Origin: an uncultured Clostridia bacterium
GTDB lineage: Bacteria > Bacillota > Clostridia > Saccharofermentanales > Fastidiosipilaceae
Direction of reading: 5' to 3'
Assembly (NCBI GenBank): GCA_947253135.1
Contig: CAMXYS010000051.1
Coordinates: 1-9,833 of the forward strand
Length of the DNA stretch: 9,833 bases
Part shown: positions 1 to 7,427 of the stretch, in pieces
How positions within the stretch are numbered: the first letter of the stretch is position 1
Layout of the letters: every line of letters starts with the position of its first letter
Notes under the pieces: generated by a model
Databases searched by the model: none
What the model saw: the letters and a program-made list of their open reading frames with translations, nothing else
Told to the model about the DNA's origin: nothing
Translations under genes and position numbers: made by a program

Positions 1-47
1 GATTATCCAGGACGTCTCGTGGGCTCGGAGATGTGTATAAGAGACAG
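1..47 (+). other. Untrimmed Illumina Nextera adapter (assembly artefact)
   Basis: Bases 14-47 match the Nextera read-2 transposase adapter exactly as I know it, ending in the 19-base transposon mosaic end at 29-47 (AGATGTGTATAAGAGACAG). Bases 1-3 (GAT) fit the end of the P7 primer and bases 4-13 (TATCCAGGAC) fit a 10-base i7 index. These bases are not genomic. The open frame that appears to start at 19 is created by the adapter, so the downstream gene has no real start in this window. Confidence 0.97.
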
Positions 48-48
48 T

Positions 49-279
49 GATTATGCTACGGATGCAGCCCTCTACCGGGCCTTGCGCGAACAAAAGATAG
101 CCGGCGGCAACTTAGTGATTATTTCACAAAGGGTTTATTCAGTAGCCCGAGCTGACCGGATTTTGGTTTTAGACCAAGGCCGGCCGGTGGGACTGGGCAG
201 CCATCGAGCACTTTTAGAAAGTTGCCCCATATACCGGGAAATTTGTGCGTCACAAAGTGAAGCGGAGGGGGAATCATGA
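49..279 (+). CDS. ABC exporter half-transporter with degenerate ATPase site, C-terminal fragment
   Basis: Only the last 76 codons are present, because the contig begins here after the adapter. The fragment opens at the D-loop (DYATDAALYRALRE, following the lost Walker B), then shows the switch-loop region VIISQRVYSVARADRILVLDQG and the usual C-terminal tail with SHRALLESCPIYREICASQ. The switch loop has Gln where canonical ABC ATPases have His (SQR instead of AHR). This is the pattern of the degenerate half of heterodimeric exporters such as TM287/288 and the YfiB/YheI group. Its TGA stop (277-279) overlaps the ATG of the next half-transporter (276-278), which indicates translational coupling. 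The missing part should hold six membrane helices, Walker A, the signature motif and Walker B. The family call is firm; the substrate is unknown, though multidrug export is the usual annotation. Confidence 0.9.
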   Translation, partial: DYATDAALYRALREQKIAGGNLVIISQRVYSVARADRILVLDQGRPVGLGSHRALLESCPIYREICASQSEAEGES

Positions 280-2111
280 CAACTGTTAAGCAGAACAACA
301 AGCGGGTCGCACCCCGCCTGTTTAAAACCTTGCTAAACCGCCCCGCCGGCGTGACTGTGCTGATTCTAAGCGGACTGCTGACCGGTCTGGCCAATCTGGG
401 CATCCCTTTCTTGATTGGTCGCCTGGTAGATTGTTTGGGCAATTGGTCCGGCGGAGGAGCCGGAACTGCAGGTGGCGGGCAGGTCACAGCCACTGCCAGC
501 AGGACCGCCGGCTCGAGCGGGTCTTTAGCGGAGTGGGTAAGCCCCGGCCGTCTGTTTTTGCTCCTGCTTTTTTTGTATGTTACGGCTGCCTTTTTTCACT
601 GGCTTTTATCGATCCGGGCGGCCGGCTTGGCTACAGGCTTGGCAGCTGACCTCCGCCGCGAGGCTTTTAACCGCTTGACAGGTTTGCCTTTAGGCCGGTT
701 GGACCGCCATCCGCACGGGGATTTTTTAGCCCGCCTTACAGCAGATACAGAGGCGGTGAGTGACGGCATGAGTCAGCTTTTGATCCAACTATGTTCCGGA
801 TCGCTCATTTTTCTGGGTTCGCTTTACATGATGTTGCGCATTAATGTGCCGGTCGCCCTGGCCGTTTTATTGGTGACCCCGCTGTGCTTTTTTGTCACAG
901 CCTTTATTAACAAAAGGTCACGGCAGGCCTATGCGGAGCAGGCGACTATTTCCGGGCAATTAAATGACTATGCTGGTGAACAGCTGGAGGGCAGACGATT
1001 GTTAGTGGGTTTTGACCGAACCGAGATGACCGAGCCCGTCTTTGGCGGTTTAAATGACGGGCTTTATGAGGCCGGTTTTAGGGCTCAGTTTTTTTCCGCC
1101 CTGACCAATCCAGGCACCCGTTTTGTTAACAATATTGCCTATGTTCTGGTCGGCATGATTGCAGTTTTGTCCGGCATGCGGGGGGCTTTGACACCGGGTG
1201 CCATTTCAGCTTTATTGACTTATGCCTTGCAATTTGCCAAACCGCTAAATGAAATTTCAGGTGTGACCTCACAATTTCAAAATGCCTTGGCCGGGGCCAA
1301 TCGCCTGTTCAAACTGATCGAAGCTGAACCGGAGGACAAGCGAGCGGGTTGCCCTGTTTTTAAGCTGGAGCAGGGAGAGGTCGCTATGGAAGCGGTGACT
1401 TTTTCCTATACACCTGACCGGCCCTTGATTGAAAACTTAAACCTGGAACTGGCTGCCGGAGGAACGGCCGCCATTGTCGGACCGACCGGGGCCGGCAAGA
1501 CCACCCTGGTCAACTTGTTGATGGGTTTTTATGAGCTGGATAAGGGAAAAATTGAAGTTGACGGGCAGGACCTGAGCCGGGTACAAAGGTCTTCCCTGCG
1601 CCGGTCTTTCGGTATGGTCTTGCAGGACAGCTGGGTCTTTTCCGGAACTGTACATGCCAATATTGCCTATGGCGCACCTACAGCTAGCCGTGAGCAGGTG
1701 GTAGAGGCAGCCAAGCGGGCCCGCTTACATGAAGCAGTGATGCGCTTGCCCCAGGGCTATGACACCGTCTTGGAGCAAGGTGGAGCCGCCCTGTCAGCCG
1801 GAGAAAAGCAGCTGATCAGCATTGCCCGGGTGATGCTGATCAATCCGGATCTGCTGATTTTAGATGAGGCAACCTCGAGCATCGACACCCGCACAGAGCG
1901 CCTGATCGGCAAGGTCTTTGATGAGATGATGGCCGGCAAAACCTCTTTTATTATTGCCCATCGTTTGAGTACGATTCGTGGTGCGGACACTATTTTAGTG
2001 ATGGAGGACGGCCGGATTGTCCAGCAGGGGACCCACGTTGAATTGTTGGCACAGGAGGGTCTTTATCGGACGCTTTACAATAGTCAATTTGAGGCTTTGG
2101 CCTTGACCTAG
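276..2111 (+). CDS. ABC exporter half-transporter, catalytic partner (membrane domain plus ATPase)
   Basis: This 611-residue protein has the normal length and order for a type IV (MdlB/COG1132-like) ABC exporter half. Six membrane helices lie at roughly 27-50, 92-114, 165-187, 190-212, 283-302 and 305-325. The ATPase domain has Walker A GPTGAGKTT (402-410), Q-loop Q450, signature LSAGE (506-510), Walker B LLILDE with catalytic E531, and switch-loop H562 in AHRLST. All catalytic residues are intact, so it supplies the working elements missing in the upstream partner. GGAGG at 264-268, 7 bases before ATG 276, supports the start, and the ATGA overlap supports a heterodimer made in equal amounts. 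An unusual Gly/Ser/Thr/Ala-rich stretch (about 58-83) lies in the first extracellular loop. The complex should sit in the cytoplasmic membrane and export lipophilic compounds or peptides; the substrate cannot be read from the sequence. Confidence 0.95.
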   Translation: MTTVKQNNKRVAPRLFKTLLNRPAGVTVLILSGLLTGLANLGIPFLIGRLVDCLGNWSGGGAGTAGGGQVTATASRTAGSSGSLAEWVSPGRLFLLLLFLYVTAAFFHWLLSIRAAGLATGLAADLRREAFNRLTGLPLGRLDRHPHGDFLARLTADTEAVSDGMSQLLIQLCSGSLIFLGSLYMMLRINVPVALAVLLVTPLCFFVTAFINKRSRQAYAEQATISGQLNDYAGEQLEGRRLLVGFDRTEMTEPVFGGLNDGLYEAGFRAQFFSALTNPGTRFVNNIAYVLVGMIAVLSGMRGALTPGAISALLTYALQFAKPLNEISGVTSQFQNALAGANRLFKLIEAEPEDKRAGCPVFKLEQGEVAMEAVTFSYTPDRPLIENLNLELAAGGTAAIVGPTGAGKTTLVNLLMGFYELDKGKIEVDGQDLSRVQRSSLRRSFGMVLQDSWVFSGTVHANIAYGAPTASREQVVEAAKRARLHEAVMRLPQGYDTVLEQGGAALSAGEKQLISIARVMLINPDLLILDEATSSIDTRTERLIGKVFDEMMAGKTSFIIAHRLSTIRGADTILVMEDGRIVQQGTHVELLAQEGLYRTLYNSQFEALALT

Positions 2112-2137
2112 AAAAACCACAGGATTGAATTTGATTA

Positions 2138-2181
2138 AAAACAGCCGGGGCGGTAATCACCAATCCCGGCTGTTTTGTTTT
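2138..2181. terminator. Bidirectional rho-independent terminator between convergent operons
   Basis: A perfect 12-bp inverted repeat (AAAACAGCCGGG at 2138-2149, CCCGGCTGTTTT at 2165-2176) encloses a 15-base loop. It is followed by a T-rich run on the + strand and preceded by A residues that become U on the - strand. It lies 26 bases after the ABC exporter stop and 21 bases beyond the glnS stop, so it can end transcription from both sides. Confidence 0.9.
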
Positions 2182-2197
2182 TCGGCAGAGTCCCTGT

Positions 2198-3970
2198 TCA
2201 TTTTTTCAGTTTAAAGCTGTCGCGCAAGGAGACTGTGCGCAAGAAGACCGGCTTGTTAACCGGGTCAGCCTTACTGTCAAGGCAGAAGTAGCCCTTTCTG
2301 ACAAATTGAAAGGCCCGGCCCGGCTTTACTTTGCCCAAAGAGGCTTCCAGCTTGGCCCGGGGCAGTATCTCCATGGAGTCCGGGTCGATGACTGATTCAT
2401 ATCCATCCGGCGCGTCGTCCGGATCTTCAACTGTAAAGAGGCGGTTATACAGATGAACTTCGGCATCAATAGCTGTCTGTCGGTCGACCCAGTGGATTGT
2501 CCCCTTGACCTTCCTGCCGTCCGGTGCTTGACCGCCGTAGCTTTGCGGATCAAATTCAGCGTAGACATGGGTGACCTCGCCTTGGTCATTAACCTCATAA
2601 TCGGTGCAGCGAACCAGGTAGGCATTCATCAGCCGGACCTCATTGCCGGGGAAGAGACGGAAGTATTTTTTCGGCGGATCGACCATGAAGTCATCGCGCT
2701 CAATCCACAGCTCGCGGGAGAAGGGGACGTTGCGCTCGCCAGCTTCGTTAGAGGGCATATTGGGAGCCTTGACTTCTTCAGACATATGTTCCGGATAATT
2801 GGTAATTGTCAGCGGAATGGGGTCGAGGACCGCCATCCGGCGCTCGGCCTTTTGATTTAATTCATCACGAGCACAAAATTCTAAAAAGGCCTGGTCTACT
2901 GTATTAGGAACTTTCGATACACCGATACCGCGACAGAAGTTGCGGATGGCAGCCGGCGGAAAGCCGCGGCGGCGCAGGCCACTAAGGGTTGGCATGCGGG
3001 GGTCATCCCAGCCGTCGACGATCTTGGCCTCCACCAAGTGGGCCAGTTTGCGTTTGCTCATCACCGTATAGTTCATACCGAGCCGGGCAAACTCAATTTG
3101 CCGGGGCTGAGCAGGCAGGTCGCAGTTGGCGACCACCCAGTCGTAAAGCGGGCGGTGGTCTTCAAACTCGATGCTGCACAGGGAGTGGGTGATACCTTCC
3201 AGTCCGTCTTCGATGGGGTGGGCAAAGTCGTACATGGGGTAGATGCACCACTCGTTCCCGGTGCGGTGGTGGTGGGCGTGGGCAATGCGGTAGATGACCG
3301 GGTCACGCATATTCATATTGCCGGAGCTCATATCAATTTTAGCCCGCAGGGTGTGGCTGCCGTCCGGAAATTCGCCGGCCTTCATCCGGGCGAAGAGGTC
3401 CAGACTTTCTTCCGGTGACCGGTCGCGGTAGGGGCTGTTGGTGCCGGGCTCTGTCAAGGTGCCGCGGTGCTCTCTGATCTCTTCAGCGGAGAGGTCACAG
3501 ACATAGGCCAAGCCACGTCTAATCAGCTCGCAGGCATATTCGTACATCTGCGGAAAATAGTCGCTGGCAAAGTAAAAGCGGTCACCCCAGTCAAAGCCCA
3601 ACCAATGGATATCTTCTTGGATAGCTTTGACGAATTCCTGGTCTTCTTTCACAGGATTGGTGTCATCCATCCGCAGGTTACAGAGGCCGCCATATTCTTC
3701 TGCCAGTTCAAAATTAATGCAGATGGCCTTGGCGTGGCCGATGTGAAGGTAACCGTTTGGCTCAGGCGGAAAACGGGTGTGGACGGTCTGGCCGTGGCTG
3801 CGGCCGCCGGGAGCCAGATCTTCATCGATAAAATTTTGGATGAAGTGACGCGAAACGGTGGCTTCGTCAGTCTCGTTTTCTGCTGCAGCTGCTCCGGCTG
3901 CAGTTGCAGCGTCAGGGGGAGCGGTTGTCTCCGCTGCTTTTTTTTCTTCAGAACGGTCTGTGGAAGGCAT
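2198..3970 (-). CDS. glnS: Glutaminyl-tRNA synthetase (GlnRS)
   Basis: This class Ib synthetase attaches glutamine to tRNA-Gln in the cytoplasm using ATP. The 590-residue product follows the E. coli enzyme (about 554 residues) along its whole length. It has PPEPNGYLHIGHAKA with HIGH at 76-79, DDTNPVKED (102-110), YPMYDF (244-249), GITHSLC (259-265), the KMSKS-type loop VMSKRKL (303-309), WDDPRMPTLSGLRRRG (321-336) and the C-terminal beta-barrel anticodon domains ending in VSLRDSF. No C-terminal YqeY fusion is present. The N-terminus carries about 38 extra Ala/Glu/Thr-rich residues before the conserved HFIQNFIDEDLA. AAGGAG at 3982-3987, 11 bases before ATG 3970, and the lack of another in-frame ATG before residue 101 support this start. 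It lies 96 bases downstream of gltX on the same strand, with no terminator between, so the two are probably cotranscribed. Confidence 0.97.
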   Translation of the reverse strand: MPSTDRSEEKKAAETTAPPDAATAAGAAAAENETDEATVSRHFIQNFIDEDLAPGGRSHGQTVHTRFPPEPNGYLHIGHAKAICINFELAEEYGGLCNLRMDDTNPVKEDQEFVKAIQEDIHWLGFDWGDRFYFASDYFPQMYEYACELIRRGLAYVCDLSAEEIREHRGTLTEPGTNSPYRDRSPEESLDLFARMKAGEFPDGSHTLRAKIDMSSGNMNMRDPVIYRIAHAHHHRTGNEWCIYPMYDFAHPIEDGLEGITHSLCSIEFEDHRPLYDWVVANCDLPAQPRQIEFARLGMNYTVMSKRKLAHLVEAKIVDGWDDPRMPTLSGLRRRGFPPAAIRNFCRGIGVSKVPNTVDQAFLEFCARDELNQKAERRMAVLDPIPLTITNYPEHMSEEVKAPNMPSNEAGERNVPFSRELWIERDDFMVDPPKKYFRLFPGNEVRLMNAYLVRCTDYEVNDQGEVTHVYAEFDPQSYGGQAPDGRKVKGTIHWVDRQTAIDAEVHLYNRLFTVEDPDDAPDGYESVIDPDSMEILPRAKLEASLGKVKPGRAFQFVRKGYFCLDSKADPVNKPVFLRTVSLRDSFKLKK

Positions 3971-4066
3971 AATTTTTTGGTCTCCTTATGTTCCGGCTGC
4001 AGTGCCGGCGGTATGGTCTTGCAGTCGCTTCAGTGTGTTCTTCAAGTTGGGTTCAAATCAGTTTGT

Positions 4067-5542
4067 TCAAGCCTTTTCTCTGAGCTTATCGAGGGCAATA
4101 CTGATGCGGTTTAAGGTTTCGGCTTGACCTAACAGCTGGCAAATTTCCGTGGCTCCGCCGGGGGTGACCGGTTTGCCGGACACAGCGATGCGCAAAGGCC
4201 ACATAACTTGGCCGTTTTTAAGGCCTTGTTCTTTGGCAAAATCAACTAAGCTGCTGTGGAGGGAGTCTGACGTCCACTCGTCTAAAGCAGCCAGGCGGGC
4301 GCTGAGAGCGGTTAGAATGGTCAAGGCGTTCTCCGGTGTCGTCTTCATCTTCTTGTGGCGAAAGAGTTCCAAGTCATAGTCAGCCGGCAGTTCAGCCAGA
4401 AAGTCTACTAAGTCCGGTATTTCAGTGAGTCGGCTGATCCGTGGTTGTAAGATTGAACCCAGCAGTTGATCATCATAGCTGCCGGGCTCTAAACAGCTGT
4501 CTAAATAGGGTCGACACAGGCTGACAAATTCTGCCGGGGTCTTATGGCGCAGATATTCCGCATTGAACCAATTTAATTTGTTGTAGTCGAAAGTAGAGGG
4601 GGACTTGCTGATCCCTTTAATGGTAAAGGCCCGGCAGAGATCTTTCAGGCTGAAAATTTCTTGGGTATCTGACGGTGCCCAGCCCAGGAGGGCAATGTAG
4701 TTGGTGATGGCCTCCGGCAGGTAACCTTGGGCCACTAATTCAGCAAAGCCGGTCGCTCCGTGACGTTTAGACAGCTTTTGTCCGTCCTCACCTAAAATTA
4801 GGGGCAGGTGGATATAGGTTGGCACCGGATAACCTAAAGCTTCGTACAGCAGGTTATATTTAGGGGTGGAGGAAAGGTATTCCGAGCCCCGGACAACGTG
4901 GGTGATGCGCATGGCGTGGTCATCGATGACGTTGGCAAAGTTATAGGTGGGAAAGCCGTCCGACTTCAGCAGGACCTGGTCTTCAATCTCGGCGTTGTCA
5001 ACGGTAATGGTACCGAAGACTTCGTCGTGGAAGGAAGTCGTTCCGTCCAGCGGGGCCTTTTGTCGGATGACATAGGGCTCGCCGGCGGCCAGTCTGGCCT
5101 GTACTTCTTCCTCAGGCAGGTTTCTGCAATGGCGGTCGTAGCCCCAGCTGTGCGGAGATCCTGCCCGGTTATCAGACTCTTCATGTAAGTGCTCCAGACG
5201 CTCGGGACTGCAAAAACAATAGTAGGCATGACCGGCTTCAATTAGCTTGAGAGCGGCGTCTTTGTAGTCGTCTTTGCGCTCGCTTTGCACATAGGGCCCA
5301 TAGGGGCCGCCGATATCCGGTCCCTCGTCGTAGGTCAAACCGACTTGGCTCAGCGTGTCATAGATAATATCAACGGCACCTTCGACCTGCCGCTCCTGGT
5401 CGGTATCTTCAATCCGCAAGATAAAACGGCCGCCTTGTGACTTGGCGACCAGGTATTCATAGAGGGCAGTCCGCAGGTTGCCGATGTGCATAGACCCTGT
5501 CGGGCTGGGGGCAAAGCGGGTGCGCACTGTATCTTTTGTCAT
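4067..5542 (-). CDS. gltX: Glutamyl-tRNA synthetase (GluRS)
   Basis: This class Ib synthetase charges tRNA-Glu with glutamate for translation and, in many bacteria, for haem synthesis. Its 491 residues are a normal length. The N-terminus RTRFAPSPTGSMHIGNLRTAL contains the HIGH-type motif HIGN (19-22), and the KMSKS-type loop is KLSKRHG (256-262). A zinc site of the form CxC...YxxxC is visible: C109, C111, Y135 and C139. IEDTDQER (44-51) and VVRGSEYLSSTPK (216-228) are further family signatures. The helical anticodon-binding domain fills the last third. TAAGGAG at 5554-5560, 11 bases upstream, supports ATG 5542. It is first in a probable gltX-glnS operon. Because GlnRS is encoded next to it, this GluRS is more likely discriminating (tRNA-Glu only), but that is inference. 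Confidence 0.97.
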   Translation of the reverse strand: MTKDTVRTRFAPSPTGSMHIGNLRTALYEYLVAKSQGGRFILRIEDTDQERQVEGAVDIIYDTLSQVGLTYDEGPDIGGPYGPYVQSERKDDYKDAALKLIEAGHAYYCFCSPERLEHLHEESDNRAGSPHSWGYDRHCRNLPEEEVQARLAAGEPYVIRQKAPLDGTTSFHDEVFGTITVDNAEIEDQVLLKSDGFPTYNFANVIDDHAMRITHVVRGSEYLSSTPKYNLLYEALGYPVPTYIHLPLILGEDGQKLSKRHGATGFAELVAQGYLPEAITNYIALLGWAPSDTQEIFSLKDLCRAFTIKGISKSPSTFDYNKLNWFNAEYLRHKTPAEFVSLCRPYLDSCLEPGSYDDQLLGSILQPRISRLTEIPDLVDFLAELPADYDLELFRHKKMKTTPENALTILTALSARLAALDEWTSDSLHSSLVDFAKEQGLKNGQVMWPLRIAVSGKPVTPGGATEICQLLGQAETLNRISIALDKLREKA

Positions 5543-5581
5543 GGTTTGTCAGACTCCTTACTATCCATCATAATAAGTTAT

Positions 5582-5609
5582 AGTATAGCACAAGAGCAGG
5601 AGGCTCAAA
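5582..5609 (-). promoter_or_regulatory. Candidate sigma-A promoter for gltX-glnS
   Basis: Read on the - strand, TTTGAG (5604-5609) is followed after 16 bases by TATACT (5582-5587). A TG one base upstream of the -10 box (5589-5590) makes it an extended -10. Transcription would begin around 5575, leaving a leader of only about 33 bases before the gltX ATG. Confidence 0.6.
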
Positions 5610-5635
5610 GAGCGGTGGAATCAGCCTGAGAGCCT
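5601..5635. repeat. Imperfect inverted repeat in the gltX / DUF5685 divergent intergenic region
   Basis: AGGCTC (5601-5606) and GAGCCT (5630-5635) form a 6-bp stem, extendable by two G-T pairs, around a 23-base loop. The left arm overlaps the predicted -35 box of gltX. On the + strand the right arm runs into TTTTAT. It could be a weak operator, a weak hairpin in the DUF5685 leader, or chance. Confidence 0.3.
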
Positions 5636-5686
5636 TTTATCGCAGCTTGGTTCAGACTTTAGTCATTCCGTGTAGGAAGCGTGTTA

Positions 5687-5692
5687 AAGGAG
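5687..5692 (+). promoter_or_regulatory. Ribosome binding site fixing the DUF5685 start
   Basis: AAGGAG lies 5 bases before ATG 5698. The protein then begins MFGYVRP, the conserved N-terminus I remember for the family. This argues against the earlier in-frame start at 5647, which has no comparable site and adds 17 unconserved residues. Confidence 0.85.
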
Positions 5693-5697
5693 ACTTA

Positions 5698-6609
5698 ATG
5701 TTCGGTTATGTCAGGCCCGACAAGGCGGAGCTGAAAATTAAAGAATTCAACCGCTACCGGTCAGTTTATTGCGGCCTGTGCAAGGTGATCGGCCGGCAAT
5801 TCGGGCAACTTCCCCGTCTGGCCGTCTCCTATGACATGACTTTTTTTGCCCTGCTTTTGCAGGCTTTGGGGCCGGCAGAGCCCCTGGTCACCGGGGAGAC
5901 TTGTGTCTTGCACCCGCGGCGCAAGCGGCCGATCGCACAAGCCGATGATGTACTTTTGTTTTGTGCAGCGGCAACAGTGATTTTGGCTGAATTGAATTTA
6001 GAGGACGATATAGCAGACGGGGAGCGAGCTTGGCAGAGCCGCCTGGCCATGGCGATTTTGACCGGGGCATTTAAGAAAGCGGGCCGAACCTTGCCTGATT
6101 TTAAAGCTGAAGCCAAGGTGATGATGACTGATTTTTACAGGGCTGAGGCAGCTGATGACGGGACCGGGGCAACGGTGGCTTTTGGACATTTTTTGAGTTA
6201 CTTGTTTCGGCAAGGTGCAAAGCAGCTGGATCTGACTGAGCGACAGGTGGAGGCCATGGCATTAGCGGGCAATGATTTGGGACAATGGATCTACCTAATA
6301 GATGCGGTAGACGACCGCAGAGAGGATGCTCGTCAGGGGAGCAAGAATCCCTTGCCAAGCCTGGCTAAAGACTTGGAGCAACCGCCGCCGGAAGAAAAGG
6401 ACAGGCTGCTGCGAGAACGGCCGGCTCAAGCAGCTGATCTGGATGTCCGCATTTTGTTTAAACTAGAGCAGCTGGAGGCTTCATTGGACCGGACCTTGGC
6501 TCTTTTACCTTACCGGCGGGATGGCAATATCATCGGCAATATTGCAGCGGCAGGCATCCCTCTGGCCCGGCGCTTGGTTTTAGCCGGCGAACCGCCGGTC
6601 AAATTGTAG
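5698..6609 (+). CDS. DUF5685 family protein
   Basis: The 303-residue soluble, helix-rich product matches my memory of DUF5685, a clostridial/actinobacterial family of unknown function. The conserved start is MFGYVRPDKAELKIKEFNRY, followed directly by a CxxC in YCGLC (C25, C28), then RLAVSYDMTF (40-49) and a third conserved Cys (C69, in CVLHPRRKRP). Two acidic patches follow: LNLEDDIADG (99-108) and LGQWIYLIDAVDDRRED (194-210), the latter followed by NP at 217-218. Helical folds with two Asp-rich motifs recall isoprenoid/squalene synthases, but I see no firm proof of that chemistry. There is no signal peptide or membrane helix. It is the first gene of a + strand block and diverges from gltX. 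I cannot name a convincing promoter for it. Confidence 0.85.
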   Translation: MFGYVRPDKAELKIKEFNRYRSVYCGLCKVIGRQFGQLPRLAVSYDMTFFALLLQALGPAEPLVTGETCVLHPRRKRPIAQADDVLLFCAAATVILAELNLEDDIADGERAWQSRLAMAILTGAFKKAGRTLPDFKAEAKVMMTDFYRAEAADDGTGATVAFGHFLSYLFRQGAKQLDLTERQVEAMALAGNDLGQWIYLIDAVDDRREDARQGSKNPLPSLAKDLEQPPPEEKDRLLRERPAQAADLDVRILFKLEQLEASLDRTLALLPYRRDGNIIGNIAAAGIPLARRLVLAGEPPVKL

Positions 6610-6713
6610 TGAGTGGATGCCTGAATTGCGTCGGTTTTTTCACAACACCCAATTTTCAACACTGATAAGCATCATCTTTTAGATTCCATGCAAAGAACAG
6701 AGAGGAGCCCGTT

Positions 6714-7346
6714 ATGCAAAAGAAAATCATGGTCCTTTTAGGTCTGCTGCTGATCCTTGTTTCAAGTCTTTCGTGTGGACGAGAGACAGAGACAAAGGAA
6801 TATAAGCCGGTTATTTACCTCTATCCGGAAGAAACACAGAGGCTTTCTGTCCGTCTGGATTATAAGGGAGAACTGACCCATATCTATCCGAGCTTTTCTG
6901 AAAACAATGTCTGGAATGTCACGGCCCATCCTGATGGGACGCTTGAAGGCGAGGATGGAAAATCATACTACGCCCTCTTCTGGGAAGGACAGAAGCCCGG
7001 TGGTTACAAGATTGATCGGGGCTTTTGCGTCAGAGGAAAAGATACAGCCAGCTTCTTAGAGGACAAGTTAGCTAAGCTGGGTTTGAACGACCGAGAAATC
7101 AATGAATTTATCATCTATTGGCTACCGCAGATGGAAAACAATCCGTTTAATATCATTCAATTTCAGGATCAAGCTTATACCCAAGATGCAAACCTGACCG
7201 TATTGCCCAAAGAAGACACCATGATCAGAGTCTTCATGACTTGGTATGCTTCCAAGACTCCAATACAAATTGCAGAACAAGAGTTGATCACGCCGGTGCG
7301 CGAGGGGTTCACCGTCGTAGAGTGGGGCGGAGCGAAGGTTAAATAA
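6714..7346 (+). CDS. Predicted lipoprotein of the 'KPVIYLYP' conserved hypothetical type
   Basis: The 210-residue product starts with a short basic end and hydrophobic core (2-20), then SLSC with Cys21 as the likely lipidated residue. This lipobox is non-canonical, because position -3 is Ser rather than Leu/Val/Ile. The mature part has conserved-looking blocks: KPVIYLYPEE (31-40), the YPSFSENNVWNVTAHPDG region (58-75), YALFWEG (86-92), GFCVRG (103-108), NEFIIYWLPQMENNPFN (130-146), RVFMTWYAS (172-180) and REGFTVVEWGG (196-206). I recognise this as a widespread hypothetical family but know no function. It should be anchored on the outside of the membrane. AGGAG at 6703-6707, 6 bases before ATG, supports the start. 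Its base use is visibly more AT-rich than its neighbours, and it sits between two genes I remember as usually adjacent, so it may be a later insertion. Confidence 0.8.
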   Translation: MQKKIMVLLGLLLILVSSLSCGRETETKEYKPVIYLYPEETQRLSVRLDYKGELTHIYPSFSENNVWNVTAHPDGTLEGEDGKSYYALFWEGQKPGGYKIDRGFCVRGKDTASFLEDKLAKLGLNDREINEFIIYWLPQMENNPFNIIQFQDQAYTQDANLTVLPKEDTMIRVFMTWYASKTPIQIAEQELITPVREGFTVVEWGGAKVK

Positions 7347-7427
7347 ACTTTATAAAATGGCAATGAAAAAGCTGAAGGTTAATAAAAAAAGGGCGATATA
7401 GTCTGGGCAGCATTCTTCAAAATCCGC

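Noticed and set aside
119..493. 124-codon open frame on the - strand
   Set aside because: It is antisense to the two overlapping ABC exporter genes, Pro-rich, with no recognisable motif.
3467..4114. 215-codon open frame on the + strand
   Set aside because: It lies opposite glnS and the glnS-gltX spacer, has a Cys/Ser/Phe-rich composition typical of an antisense shadow, and glnS is unmistakable in this region.
5543..5581. T-box or other riboswitch in front of gltX
   Set aside because: The predicted start of transcription leaves only about 33 bases of leader, far too short for a T-box, and no T-box consensus is seen.
5647..5697. 17-codon N-terminal extension of the DUF5685 protein
   Set aside because: The internal ATG 5698 has AAGGAG at 5-base spacing and begins the conserved MFGYVRP; the extension lacks a ribosome site.
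6584..6598. Hairpin CCGGCG-AAC-CGCCGG as a terminator
   Set aside because: It lies inside the last codons of the DUF5685 gene and has no T run directly after it; a T6 run near 6633 is too far away.
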